Shown here one piece after another: positions 15,064 through 24,331 of a DNA stretch of 39,391 nucleotides (position 1 is the stretch's first letter; every line of letters starts with the position of its first letter). The position numbers were made by a program, and so were the translations under genes. The notes beneath the pieces were generated by a model. That model made no database searches. It was not told the DNA's origin and saw nothing but the letters and a program-made list of their open reading frames with translations. Origin of the DNA: a virus; the IMG/VR virus record IMGVR_UViG_3300025141_000267, positions 1 to 39,391 of that record; one strand, given 5' to 3'.

Positions 15064-18000
15064 GTGAATATAAATAGAAGAATATTTGGTTCAGATATTC
15101 CAACCAAAATCAAGAAAAAACTTGAAGCTAGAGCATTGATTGCCGAAGGAGTCAAAGAACCATTTGAAGAAATTAATCCATCAAAGTATCCAGATAGTAG
15201 GTCTACGGGTGGAGGTCCTTCAAATAAAGGTTTTTATACTTATCAAGAACTTTTAGCAAATCAATTTGCCGGTGAAGCAGATTTATCATCAAGAACACCT
15301 TTCATTCGTATGTGGACTGCAGTGGAATTAGTAGAAACTCCAAACTTTGATGATACAGATGAATATATACAAATTGGAGAATCGATGGAGGAAGATACTC
15401 CATATGAAACAATAGAAAAAGCTATTAAAGACGCTGAAGAAGCTAAAGATCCAAACCATAAATTTACAAATTATCCAACCGTTGTGGTTATTAAAGACCC
15501 AGATACAAAAAGAATATATATTAAAAGAAAACATCGTGGATATTATTCTTATGGTGAAGGTTGGAAAAGAATATACATGTTAAATACTAATATTACATCC
15601 ACACTTCCACCTGCACCAAATGAAGAAATAAATTTAAGTTATACTAGAGACTTTGCTAGAGAATATGATCCCAAAACACACACAATGTCTGATAAATTTT
15701 CAGAAAAATGGCCAAATTTTGTAAACGAAGACAATGAGCCTATAGCCGAGAATAATGCAACGGTTCCAGTGACAAATGATGAAGCAACTTCTATGGTTGC
15801 TAAACAAAAACAATTACAACTTTTCCCTACTGAACATAGAATTGAAGGTGATGATAATCAATTTATGAAGCCAGCTGCTGGAATTATATCAATGGATAGT
15901 TCAACAGAAGGCTATATGGGAACAATAAAAAAAACTACAATAAATTTTGCAGTTCATAATTTTGCAGATTTTGACCAAATATATAATAGATATTTTTTAA
16001 AACCAGGTGCTCAAGTATTTATTGACTATGGTTGGAATTCATTAAGGTCATCATTATATGACCCAGCAGATGTTTTAAAAGACCATAAAATACAACATGC
16101 ATTATTTGATGGGGAAAATAGTTTTATTGGTCAACATTTAGGTGATGTAGATACTTTAGTTGGTCTTGTTACTGATTATGATTCAACAATACTACCAAAT
16201 GGTACTGTTGAATGTTCTGTAACTGTAACATCAAAAAATGCTGCTCTAATTGATTCAGATTATAATAGACAGATATTATCTGCTAGAATATCTTATCTAT
16301 TAGATCATTTAGTAATGTTTAGAGCTTTATGGAATAATAGTTCTGTAAGGGGAGGGTCCACCCGTGACAAGAATTATGGACTATATAAAGACCAATTAAT
16401 GCCTGATGGTACACCAATGTATAGTGATTATGGTGGTGTTCGATCTAAACAAACCAACGAATGGGGTAAGGATGATGAAAGATGGACTTTATGGAATTCA
16501 ATGCCGGATGCAAATTCTACAACTGATGATATATATGTATATCAAAAAGTGATACAAGAGCTTATAGATGAGTCATCATTAATGCAGACAGATATGAATC
16601 CCAAAGCTGAGTCTATAGCATCTGGTGTTTTTGTTTACAATAAAGGGTTATCCAGATTTGTTAGTTGGGGTTTAATTGAAGACGAAATACTTAATTCTGA
16701 ATTTGGATTTTCTGCGGATGACAAGGATCTACAACTAAATGAAACAGATAATTTTCAAGTTACTATCAATTCATCTGCATCATTTACTACATGGCATAAA
16801 ATGATAGCTCAAATGCAAACAATTAGTTCACATGATGGTTTACCAGAAACACCCCCATGTTTTCTGTATCCAATGAGGTGGGGAATAGTTCCTTCATTGA
16901 ATCAATATATAGATTTTAAACAAGAAGCTGAAGTGGAATATGAAACTTCTCAACTTTATAAAGCTAGGTATAAAAGATTTTATGACGCAAAAAGACAAGA
17001 ATATGTAGATGCCAATAATTGGACATCAGATACAAAAAAAGAAACAGAAAATCATGCGACAACTGAAGCTATGGCACTTAAAGATAATTTTACAAATTAT
17101 AATTCTGAAATTGAAGCAGCTGGTGGAGAATTAATTTGGTTGGAATCATATAATTACGGTGCGGGTAAATATCCTACTGACCAATATCCAAAATTAATGC
17201 CAGGAACAAAGGATGACTTGGATGTATATAAATATTATGAATATGATTTGGAGAGTCAGCAAATACCACTTAGGGAAATATTTGTCGATATAGAGGTAGT
17301 AAAAGATGCATTTAAATCTTCATCCAACACTAGAGAAGCTATAAATAAAATGTTACAACAAATCAATAAAGATTCATCTGGAATTTTTGACTGGCAAATA
17401 ACCGCTAAAGAGGGAGATGACAGTAGCTTGGCAATTTCAGATAACAATTTTCTCGGAATTCAGAGAGGATACGAAACACAAGAAGCTTCTGTATTTAAGA
17501 AACTTTTTCTTTTTGATGTAATGTCACCAAATTCAATAGTAAGTGGTTATGATGTATCATTAAGTATGCCTGATGGAAACATAGGAAATATGTATGCTAT
17601 TCAAGGATTATCTGGTAATAATCCATTGGTTCCTATGAATAATTTATTAGACGAAAATTTAGGTTTAGAAGATTTATTTAGTCATACTGAAGATGATAAA
17701 TATATAAATTATCTACCTAATACAACTACATATAGGTCAAATAAATATAGACAAGATATGAACATGTCCCCAAATATTAGAAAACAATATGGTGATTATA
17801 TAAAAAAGGGTCTTACTGGTAAACTAAATCCAACTCTTGATACTGGTGTGGATAGATGGGCACAATCTGTAGTTCCAGATGGGGTTGTTCTAAATGAGGG
17901 CCATAAAAGCACTATGGTTGGTTTTTGGGAATCAGGTAGATTTTTTGATGATGGTCTAGCATTATCTACAGTTTATGGTGATGGTATCGTATCCCAAAAG

Positions 18001-19956
18001 TTGGAACATTTTAGAAATGAATTAAATCCGGCTTCAGGGAATTCAGCAACAGCAAAACAATTAAAAAAAGAAGCCCAAGAAGCAAGAATACAAAGAAACG
18101 ATGAAAAAATGCATCAATTAGGTTACAACTTAGCAGATGGTTTTAAGGATTATTTTATGAGATCTGCTTTAGTAAAATATCTGGCAAATAAACGACCTAG
18201 TATATTTCCAATGAAATTAACTCTTACAACTTATGGTATATCTGCAATTCAACCTGGTGATATTTTTAGAGTAAATTATTTACCTAAAATGTATAGAGAT
18301 AATATTTATTTTCAAACTATAAGTGTGCAACAAAAAGTAGGTCCTGATGGTTGGTTTACAACTTTAACAACACAATTTAGAATAAGGCCAACTCAAAAAA
18401 ATAAATCTAAAATAGTAAATGATGATAATAGAAAATTTGTAATTACTTCACAATATGTTACTGGTATAGAGAGTGCGGGTAAACTAGGTTCAGGTACTGC
18501 AGAATTTTATACTAAACACAAGGTTCATGCTACATCTGAAACTAATATATTTACTTTAGCTGATTTATCAGGATATATGACAGAAGTTACACCTGTTGCC
18601 CCTAGTGAACCACGATTATTAACACCACCAAATGCTTCACTTAAAACTGCTGCAGGTGCAATAAATATAGCGAGTGGTGCTGATATAGTAACAGTAGTCG
18701 GGAAAAATAACAGACCATTCCACTTTCAGAATTCATGCATGGGTGTTAGAAGTTGTGGGTTGGGATTAAGATTTAAATGTACAGGTACTATTACAGCTGA
18801 CCAAAGAGTTGATACTCAAGTGGGATACAAGAATCTTGATTGGCAAGAACGGGAAAAACTGGGAGTAATAGACAGTGTTACAGCCAACGAAAAATCAAGA
18901 ATAGTTTGGATGCCATTTGATTATAGTGATGTAATATGTACAAACCAACATATTGCTAAAAATAATAAAGATTCAGGGAAAACTGGAACATATCCTAAAT
19001 CAAGAATGATTCAAACACGAGGATTTGGTTCACCAATGGCTTGGTTAGAAGCTTTTATAGAAAAAAATCAAAATGCTTATAACCATGACCACGAAGCTTT
19101 ATCTATGAAAGGTCTTAACTGGGCTGATGGGAAAGATAAGGGGCAAGAGTTTTTATTTCCAAATAAAAAAGTTTGTAAAGCTTTAATGAATTACAATTCA
19201 GATGCTAAACTTGATGCGATTGGAATAGTTAGTACTAAAAAACCAAAAAAAGGAAAGATTATAGGTGCTTCCCTTCAATATCCATACATTAAAGGTATTA
19301 AGCCCGAATGGTCAAAATTTGCTAATGATAATAAAAATAAAAAATATTTGGAAGGTGATGATTATCATGAAACTTTTGGAGCTGGATTTGGAACTACAAA
19401 AGGACCTTATGTTACTTGGGATTGGAAACCCGGACAACCAAAGCTCAACACCACCACAGTTAAAAAAACCAAACTAGGGAATATTCATTATAGTTATACA
19501 CTTACGGCACCTAAATATGGTGTACCAGAAATGCCGAATGGAAGCACTTATGAAGCTAATTCATCATGGCAGAAGCCATCAGACCAGTTTCTCTCCAAGA
19601 CAAAAGCAGAAGGTTATAATTCTTATAGAAATGAGGTATATACCTCTTGGCAGTATAACGGAAAGTCTTTCAAAGCCTATGGCAGTACGAAGAAAGTAAA
19701 AGACGACTACAACTCGTCCACTACAAATCAATATACATATGCATATGGTATTCCTCCACTAGATGAACATATCAGTGAATTCAAAAGTTCTATGCAAGTT
19801 ATGGGTTGTAGACTTTATGAGGATGAGTATTATATTCTTTTTATTAACGCAAAAGATCCTCAATATTGGTGTGTGATGCATGAGGATTATGTAGTTCCTG
19901 CTGATCCTGATGGACATTATGTTAGAATGTCATTTCAAAGCTCAAATGTTAAATAA
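15064..19956 (+). CDS. giant baseplate hub protein (gp27-like core plus C-terminal extension)
   Basis: A 1630-aa protein starting with GTG directly after the LysM gene stop. The N-terminus NRRIFGSDIPTKIKKKLEAR is typical of hub proteins in marine T4-like phages. Residues ~280-420 show a gpD/gp27-type hub fold (TIKKTTINFAVHNFADFDQ, GAQVFIDYGWNSL, LVTDYDSTILPNGTVECSV). Residues ~1040-1110 are the end of this core (LTTYGISAIQPGDIFRVNY, then WFTTLTTQFRIRP). T4 gp27 is only 391 aa. The remaining ~515 residues (1115-1630) are Lys/Tyr/Gly-rich, with a Cys-containing patch CMGVRSCGLG, and no recognised domain; no gp5-type spike repeats are visible. It may form an enlarged hub, spike or enzymatic tip. 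It ends the late module; a sigma70-like promoter follows. Confidence 0.75.
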   Translation: MNINRRIFGSDIPTKIKKKLEARALIAEGVKEPFEEINPSKYPDSRSTGGGPSNKGFYTYQELLANQFAGEADLSSRTPFIRMWTAVELVETPNFDDTDEYIQIGESMEEDTPYETIEKAIKDAEEAKDPNHKFTNYPTVVVIKDPDTKRIYIKRKHRGYYSYGEGWKRIYMLNTNITSTLPPAPNEEINLSYTRDFAREYDPKTHTMSDKFSEKWPNFVNEDNEPIAENNATVPVTNDEATSMVAKQKQLQLFPTEHRIEGDDNQFMKPAAGIISMDSSTEGYMGTIKKTTINFAVHNFADFDQIYNRYFLKPGAQVFIDYGWNSLRSSLYDPADVLKDHKIQHALFDGENSFIGQHLGDVDTLVGLVTDYDSTILPNGTVECSVTVTSKNAALIDSDYNRQILSARISYLLDHLVMFRALWNNSSVRGGSTRDKNYGLYKDQLMPDGTPMYSDYGGVRSKQTNEWGKDDERWTLWNSMPDANSTTDDIYVYQKVIQELIDESSLMQTDMNPKAESIASGVFVYNKGLSRFVSWGLIEDEILNSEFGFSADDKDLQLNETDNFQVTINSSASFTTWHKMIAQMQTISSHDGLPETPPCFLYPMRWGIVPSLNQYIDFKQEAEVEYETSQLYKARYKRFYDAKRQEYVDANNWTSDTKKETENHATTEAMALKDNFTNYNSEIEAAGGELIWLESYNYGAGKYPTDQYPKLMPGTKDDLDVYKYYEYDLESQQIPLREIFVDIEVVKDAFKSSSNTREAINKMLQQINKDSSGIFDWQITAKEGDDSSLAISDNNFLGIQRGYETQEASVFKKLFLFDVMSPNSIVSGYDVSLSMPDGNIGNMYAIQGLSGNNPLVPMNNLLDENLGLEDLFSHTEDDKYINYLPNTTTYRSNKYRQDMNMSPNIRKQYGDYIKKGLTGKLNPTLDTGVDRWAQSVVPDGVVLNEGHKSTMVGFWESGRFFDDGLALSTVYGDGIVSQKLEHFRNELNPASGNSATAKQLKKEAQEARIQRNDEKMHQLGYNLADGFKDYFMRSALVKYLANKRPSIFPMKLTLTTYGISAIQPGDIFRVNYLPKMYRDNIYFQTISVQQKVGPDGWFTTLTTQFRIRPTQKNKSKIVNDDNRKFVITSQYVTGIESAGKLGSGTAEFYTKHKVHATSETNIFTLADLSGYMTEVTPVAPSEPRLLTPPNASLKTAAGAINIASGADIVTVVGKNNRPFHFQNSCMGVRSCGLGLRFKCTGTITADQRVDTQVGYKNLDWQEREKLGVIDSVTANEKSRIVWMPFDYSDVICTNQHIAKNNKDSGKTGTYPKSRMIQTRGFGSPMAWLEAFIEKNQNAYNHDHEALSMKGLNWADGKDKGQEFLFPNKKVCKALMNYNSDAKLDAIGIVSTKKPKKGKIIGASLQYPYIKGIKPEWSKFANDNKNKKYLEGDDYHETFGAGFGTTKGPYVTWDWKPGQPKLNTTTVKKTKLGNIHYSYTLTAPKYGVPEMPNGSTYEANSSWQKPSDQFLSKTKAEGYNSYRNEVYTSWQYNGKSFKAYGSTKKVKDDYNSSTTNQYTYAYGIPPLDEHISEFKSSMQVMGCRLYEDEYYILFINAKDPQYWCVMHEDYVVPADPDGHYVRMSFQSSNVK

Positions 19957-19964
19957 AAAAAAGC

Positions 19965-19993
19965 TTGTTTTTCTCATAAAAAGGTTTTATATT
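19965..19993 (+). promoter_or_regulatory. sigma70-like promoter of the PolA-like gene
   Basis: TTGTTT (19965-19970) and TATATT (19988-19993) are 17 bases apart, preceded by A-run plus AAGCTTG as in the gp32 and gp45 promoters. Transcription would begin within about two bases of the ATG at 20002. Confidence 0.6.
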
Positions 19994-20001
19994 AAGATAC
20001 G

Positions 20002-21279
20002 ATGTATTGTGTTATACCTATATTCAAAGATCCAAACTTACATCCATTACATAAAAACAATGGATTATCAGCCTTATGGTGTCAACCAGAATCTGCAGAA
20101 GAACCATTCTTTTTAATCCAACATCATCCTGATTCAGATAAAATGATGGAAGATTATAAGTGGTTAAATGATAAATTAATTCAAACACCTGATAAAAAAT
20201 TATTAAATCATTTCTATAAATTTAAAGATGTTGTGGATAAAAACTTTATATGGTGGATAGATACAGGTAAACCATTTGAGAATAATATTCGTAATAATGC
20301 AATAGATTTCTTGAGTAATAAGTTCTACAATGTTAAAAAACTTAATGAAATCATACCATTATCGAAACATAATGAGTATTGTAGTGAGGTTTATAGGGGA
20401 ATGGCTAGAGCATATGTTGGTGGAACTGATGACTATTATATGAATGATTTCACAGAAGCTTTCGGTTCAATTGAAAAAAATGGAGTAAAAGTATCCGATG
20501 ATGTATGTGATATATTTGATATGAGAGTAAAAAAACATATATCTAATGGTAAACTATATAGTAATTACAATCTATGGACAACAACAGGTCGTCCAAGTAA
20601 TTCATTTGGTTCTGTTAACTTTGCAGCTCTACCACCTGATAAACGAAAAGCTATAGTATCTGAAAATGACTATCTTGTGGAATATGATTATGATGCATAT
20701 CATTTAAGAATAATTGCATATTTAGTTGGATACCATACATTTGATGAAAATTCAGTTCACGAACATTTAGCTAAATGGTATGAGTGTTCATATCAAGAAT
20801 CAAAACAGAAATCATTTAAATTATTATATGGTGGAATTGATAAAGAAACACGAGAAAAAGTACCATTTTTTGATTTAACACATAAATTCATTAATGATAA
20901 ATGGAAAGAAATAAATAAGAATAAATACATTTTAACTGATATTTATAGACGGAGAATAATATTATCTAATTACGAAGATTTAAATAGGAATAAACTTTTT
21001 AATTATTTAATTCAAGCTATAGAAACAGAATTGAATGTTAGTAAGATTTTATTAATTCAAGACTATTTATCAGATAAGAATACAAAATTAGTTTTGTATG
21101 GATATGATAGTTTCTTATTTGACTTTTCTAAATCTGATGGAGTAGAAACTTTGAAAGAGATAAAAACGATATTAGAAACTAAAACTGATGTACCAGGTGA
21201 TAAAGAACCTTATTTTTATACCAAATCAAAAATGGGTTTAAACTATGGTGAAATGCAGGATATCACAAAGAGGTTATAA
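20002..21279 (+). CDS. small family-A DNA polymerase-like protein without exonuclease domain
   Basis: A 425-aa protein with the palm/fingers motifs of family-A polymerases. TTTGRPSNSFGSVNFAALP (193-211) matches the template-binding GR..S....N.QN.P region. Motif A is EYDYDAYHLRIIAYL, with catalytic Asp D229. The O-helix is SKQKSFKLLYGG, with K268, F272, Y276 and G277. The segment NYLIQAIETEL resembles the APMQG..AD helix. Motif C is LVLYGYDSFLFD, with D369. The first ~130 residues show no exonuclease motifs; E. coli Pol I is 928 aa. Odd points: His234 replaces the steric-gate Glu of motif A, the Arg four residues before the O-helix Lys is Tyr, and motif C has YDS instead of HDE. It has no ribosome site and probably a leaderless message. 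It may act in gap filling or lesion bypass beside gp43. Confidence 0.8.
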   Translation: MYCVIPIFKDPNLHPLHKNNGLSALWCQPESAEEPFFLIQHHPDSDKMMEDYKWLNDKLIQTPDKKLLNHFYKFKDVVDKNFIWWIDTGKPFENNIRNNAIDFLSNKFYNVKKLNEIIPLSKHNEYCSEVYRGMARAYVGGTDDYYMNDFTEAFGSIEKNGVKVSDDVCDIFDMRVKKHISNGKLYSNYNLWTTTGRPSNSFGSVNFAALPPDKRKAIVSENDYLVEYDYDAYHLRIIAYLVGYHTFDENSVHEHLAKWYECSYQESKQKSFKLLYGGIDKETREKVPFFDLTHKFINDKWKEINKNKYILTDIYRRRIILSNYEDLNRNKLFNYLIQAIETELNVSKILLIQDYLSDKNTKLVLYGYDSFLFDFSKSDGVETLKEIKTILETKTDVPGDKEPYFYTKSKMGLNYGEMQDITKRL

Positions 21280-22962
21280 ATGAAACATATTTCAGAAATC
21301 ATAGAAGAGATTTTAGTAGAATGGGCATATCGTGTTCACGATGGAATGCCTAATCCAAAAAATACACTACACATTCAAGAACTTCGTGAGTCAATGGAAG
21401 GATTAAATATTCCAAATGATATTATTTATAAAGTTATAAATAATATGATAAATGAAGAGGATGATTGGTGGGGTAAATTATCATCTGAAGAACAAGAAGA
21501 TTATATAAAAAAACATCCTAGAAGTAAAAAAGCAAAAGAAGCTAAAAAGAAAGAAAAAGAAGATGATAAACCAACTGATAAAAATATAAATCAAGACCAC
21601 GAAATAACAGACTCTCAACTTATGATGACAAAGACAAAAGCAAAAGAACAGGCTGCTAAAAAAGGTAGTAAAGATGTTGGTGCTGGAACACCCGAATCAA
21701 GAGCTGGTGAAGCTATGGTTCATAAAGGTTTAAGAATGTTACAAGAAGGTAAATCAGTTGAAGAAATTCAAAAATATTTTGATGAACTTGTTAATTCAGA
21801 TGACCACATACTGAATAGTAAAGAGGGCAAGAAGTGGGTTAAAGCATCAATATCAACTTTAAATCGTATAGATAAAGAAATTGGTATTAAGAATATAAAA
21901 AATGTATCTTGGGATACAAAAGTTGGAAGAGAAGCTATAGGTGTAGACCCAGATTTAGAAACTTCATCTGATATGTTTATACAAACAAATGATGGAAGTG
22001 TTATCGGGTTGTCTCTTAAAAAGTCAGGTGCTGTATTTTTAGCTAATAAAGGTTGGGCAAAAGAATCTAAAAAGTTATTAGAGGATTTAAAACCATCTAT
22101 GTCAGAGGAAGCTTTTAGTGAATTAGAAAAGTCAATGTCTATTAAATCATATAATGAAAGTTTAAATAAAAGGTATCAAACCATTACAAAAGATATGGAT
22201 TCAAATTCTATAAATAAGATGGTTGATAAATTATTAAAAGAAGATGATAAGTTAATATCAAAATACTTTGGTTCTGGTGAAAAGAGAGAAAAATATTTGG
22301 AAATATTAAGAAATCCAAAATTATTAGAAGATACAAAAAATGGAACATTAAGTGGTGACCAAAAGAAAGTTCTTGCAAAAATAACAGCTATTTACGACAA
22401 GGATAAATATAATCATTTGAGAGAAGTAGATTCAGAATTGACAACTAATACATTTAAAACTTTAAATAAACATCCAGAAGCTCAACAAGCTATGAAAAAA
22501 CATATAGTGAAGTCGATGCACATATCGGAAACATTAGGATTAAATAAAGAGATTACAGAAGGTGGTGTAAGTGGATTTATGACTTTATATGGTATTGAAC
22601 CTGATGGTGCTGTATTAAATGAAGAAAAATTGGTTGATTTATTTGGTTCTAAATTTGGAAGTGTATTAGCTGAAGTTAGAAATGGAACTATGACCATTGA
22701 TGATTTAGAGGAAGTGGTGATGGAATCAATAGATATGGATTATGAAACAGGTAATATATTATTTAAACATGAAAACAATAAAACATATCCTTTATTTTTT
22801 ATGAAAGCTAGAACAAGAGGAATAGGTTCAAGTCCAACTATGGAAATGGCTCAAACCAATTTGATGGCATTTGCTTTGAAATATGGGACATTTAATTCTA
22901 CTAAATGGCCCGAAGATGTTCAAGAAAAATTTAAAGATGCCATAAAAGAGATTCCAGAATAA
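21280..22962 (+). CDS. possible PD-(D/E)XK nuclease-fold protein next to the PolA-like gene
   Basis: A 560-aa protein. Residues 1-60 are helical. Residues ~67-90 carry LSSEEQEDYIKKHPRSKKA, a linker seen in several unrelated phage proteins, then a Lys/Glu-rich hinge. Residues ~138-255 hold the pattern ESRAGEAMVHKGLRM (helix with E143), then ETSSDMFIQTNDGS (D231), then VIGLSLKKSGA (K247/K248). This order, helix Glu, strand Asp, then x-Lys strand, is what PD-(D/E)XK nucleases show, but the usual Glu before Lys is Ser-Leu. Residues ~260-560 are mostly helical with no recognised domain. It starts one base after the polymerase-like gene, so the two are co-expressed. Possible repair nuclease partner; moderate to low confidence. 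Confidence 0.45.
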   Translation: MKHISEIIEEILVEWAYRVHDGMPNPKNTLHIQELRESMEGLNIPNDIIYKVINNMINEEDDWWGKLSSEEQEDYIKKHPRSKKAKEAKKKEKEDDKPTDKNINQDHEITDSQLMMTKTKAKEQAAKKGSKDVGAGTPESRAGEAMVHKGLRMLQEGKSVEEIQKYFDELVNSDDHILNSKEGKKWVKASISTLNRIDKEIGIKNIKNVSWDTKVGREAIGVDPDLETSSDMFIQTNDGSVIGLSLKKSGAVFLANKGWAKESKKLLEDLKPSMSEEAFSELEKSMSIKSYNESLNKRYQTITKDMDSNSINKMVDKLLKEDDKLISKYFGSGEKREKYLEILRNPKLLEDTKNGTLSGDQKKVLAKITAIYDKDKYNHLREVDSELTTNTFKTLNKHPEAQQAMKKHIVKSMHISETLGLNKEITEGGVSGFMTLYGIEPDGAVLNEEKLVDLFGSKFGSVLAEVRNGTMTIDDLEEVVMESIDMDYETGNILFKHENNKTYPLFFMKARTRGIGSSPTMEMAQTNLMAFALKYGTFNSTKWPEDVQEKFKDAIKEIPE

Positions 22963-23363
22963 TGAAATCACAACTACTATGTTCATTTACAACAAAAGAT
23001 AATCTTGATGAAATAGTCAAGAAGATAACTGATGTTTATAGTATTGTGTTTAATAAAGTATATGTATTACAAAATGAAAACAATGTAAATGAATTAATAT
23101 GTACTTATAATGTAGATACAAAAGGTGGTGTAGATTATAATAAAGTTGCAGGAACTATATCTTTACATAGAAAGAAATATTCAAATACATTATATACAAT
23201 AAATGCATTAAATGAATGTATAAAGAATTTAAACAATGGTGTTATGGACGCAAAGTTTATGGTGCCGTGGGAAAACTTTAAGAATATGTTACTTATAACA
23301 AATTCAGAAGGATTAAATAGAATAAATACGAGAATCTATAAGATAATAGATTTAGGAAAATAG
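22962..23363 (+). CDS. conserved-looking hypothetical protein
   Basis: A 133-aa protein with an alpha/beta look: KSQLLCSFTTKDNLDEIVKKI, a strand IVFNKVYVLQNEN, ELICTYNVD, then ISLHRKKYSNTLYTINALNE and a C-terminal INTRIYKIIDLGK. I recall similar TYNVD...HRKK.SNTLYTINALNE proteins in marine phage and cyanophage genomes, without known function. It overlaps the previous stop by one base (TAATG) and lies 13 bases before the thioredoxin-like gene. It is likely part of the early or middle replication operon. No catalytic residues are evident. Confidence 0.6.
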   Translation: MKSQLLCSFTTKDNLDEIVKKITDVYSIVFNKVYVLQNENNVNELICTYNVDTKGGVDYNKVAGTISLHRKKYSNTLYTINALNECIKNLNNGVMDAKFMVPWENFKNMLLITNSEGLNRINTRIYKIIDLGK

Positions 23364-23376
23364 AGAGGTTATAAAA

Positions 23377-23940
23377 ATGGCTAAAAAATCTAAAAAAGAA
23401 TCAACATTATATTATTTTTATTCTACTGGTTGTGCTTTTTGCAAAAAGATAGATCCAATAGTAGAAAAATTAAATGAAGAGGGTTATGATATTTTAAGAC
23501 TTGATTTAACTGATAAAGACAATCAAGGTTTAAAAAGAGAAATCGAAAACAAATATGATTTAAGATGTGGAACACCATGGCTTGTAGATGCAAGTAATGG
23601 TAATCATATATGTGGTTGGAGAGATGAAGACACAATTAAACAATGGGCGGATGGAAAAATAGTAGAAGAAACACCAAAACCAAAAACATCTCCACCACCA
23701 CCACCTTCAAATCTTGATGATGAAAAGATAGTTAATGATTGGAAAACAAAATATCAAAAATGGTTGAATGAAAATAATCATATGAATCAGTTACCAAATA
23801 CGGATGTTATGTTACAACAATTAAGAAAAAGAAAAGAAATGCTTGAAAGACAAAAAGTCGATAGAATTCCTGTCGATGAAAGAATCAATACATTGGAATT
23901 TAAAATTGATAAATTAATGAGACATCTTGGAGTAAAATGA
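23377..23940 (+). CDS. thioredoxin/glutaredoxin-fold protein with Pro linker and coiled-coil tail
   Basis: A 187-aa protein in two parts. Residues ~8-95 are a thioredoxin-type domain: LYYFYSTGCAFCKKIDPIV with redox pair C19/C22 (CAFC) and the cis-Pro turn GTPWLVDA (P67). A SPPPPPS linker (105-111) leads to a charged helical tail (~115-187: QQLRKRKEMLERQK) likely to bind a partner. The tail is not part of usual thioredoxins. It might reduce the phage ribonucleotide reductase encoded 6 kb downstream, as T4 thioredoxin does for T4 NrdAB; this is inference. Ribosome site is GAGAGGTTATAAAA. Its TGA overlaps the next ATG by 4 bases. Confidence 0.8.
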   Translation: MAKKSKKESTLYYFYSTGCAFCKKIDPIVEKLNEEGYDILRLDLTDKDNQGLKREIENKYDLRCGTPWLVDASNGNHICGWRDEDTIKQWADGKIVEETPKPKTSPPPPPSNLDDEKIVNDWKTKYQKWLNENNHMNQLPNTDVMLQQLRKRKEMLERQKVDRIPVDERINTLEFKIDKLMRHLGVK

Positions 23941-24323
23941 GTTTTAAATTCAAACCAAAACCAACGGTTGATAGAGAAGCTACAGAAGAAGAAATAAAAA
24001 AAACAAAAGAAGCGGAGGAGATGTTAAAGGAAGAAAATAAACTTCCACCAGCATCTCAAATGGTTCGTAATATTGCTGTTGACCATTGGAAAAGTTTAAA
24101 GGCATTCTTAAAAGGAAAACATGTTATAGTTCCACAAGAGGTTGCAGAAGAAAGATGGGAAATTTGTAAACAATGCCCACTTCTCAAATACGATGAAACT
24201 AATCCAGATACTAATAAAAAAGATGGTAGATGTACAGAATGTGGTTGTTTTATGAATGTTAAGTGTCATTATGCAACTGCGGAGTGTCCGATAGGTAAAT
24301 GGAAAAAATTTGAAAAAAAATAA
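23937..24323 (+). CDS. Cys-rich metal-binding (zinc-ribbon-like) protein
   Basis: A 128-aa protein. The N-terminal 60 residues are Glu/Lys-rich and helical. The C-terminal part holds seven Cys: C77 and C80 (CKQC), C99, C102 and C104 (CTECGC), C110 and C117, in a pattern ending ECPIGKWKK. This layout suggests a zinc ribbon or an Fe-S site; similar short proteins occur in phages beside replication genes. It overlaps the thioredoxin-like gene by ATGA and ends just before the gp32 promoter. Function unknown; metal binding is inferred from Cys spacing. Confidence 0.65.
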   Translation: MSFKFKPKPTVDREATEEEIKKTKEAEEMLKEENKLPPASQMVRNIAVDHWKSLKAFLKGKHVIVPQEVAEERWEICKQCPLLKYDETNPDTNKKDGRCTECGCFMNVKCHYATAECPIGKWKKFEKK

Positions 24324-24331
24324 AAAAAAGC

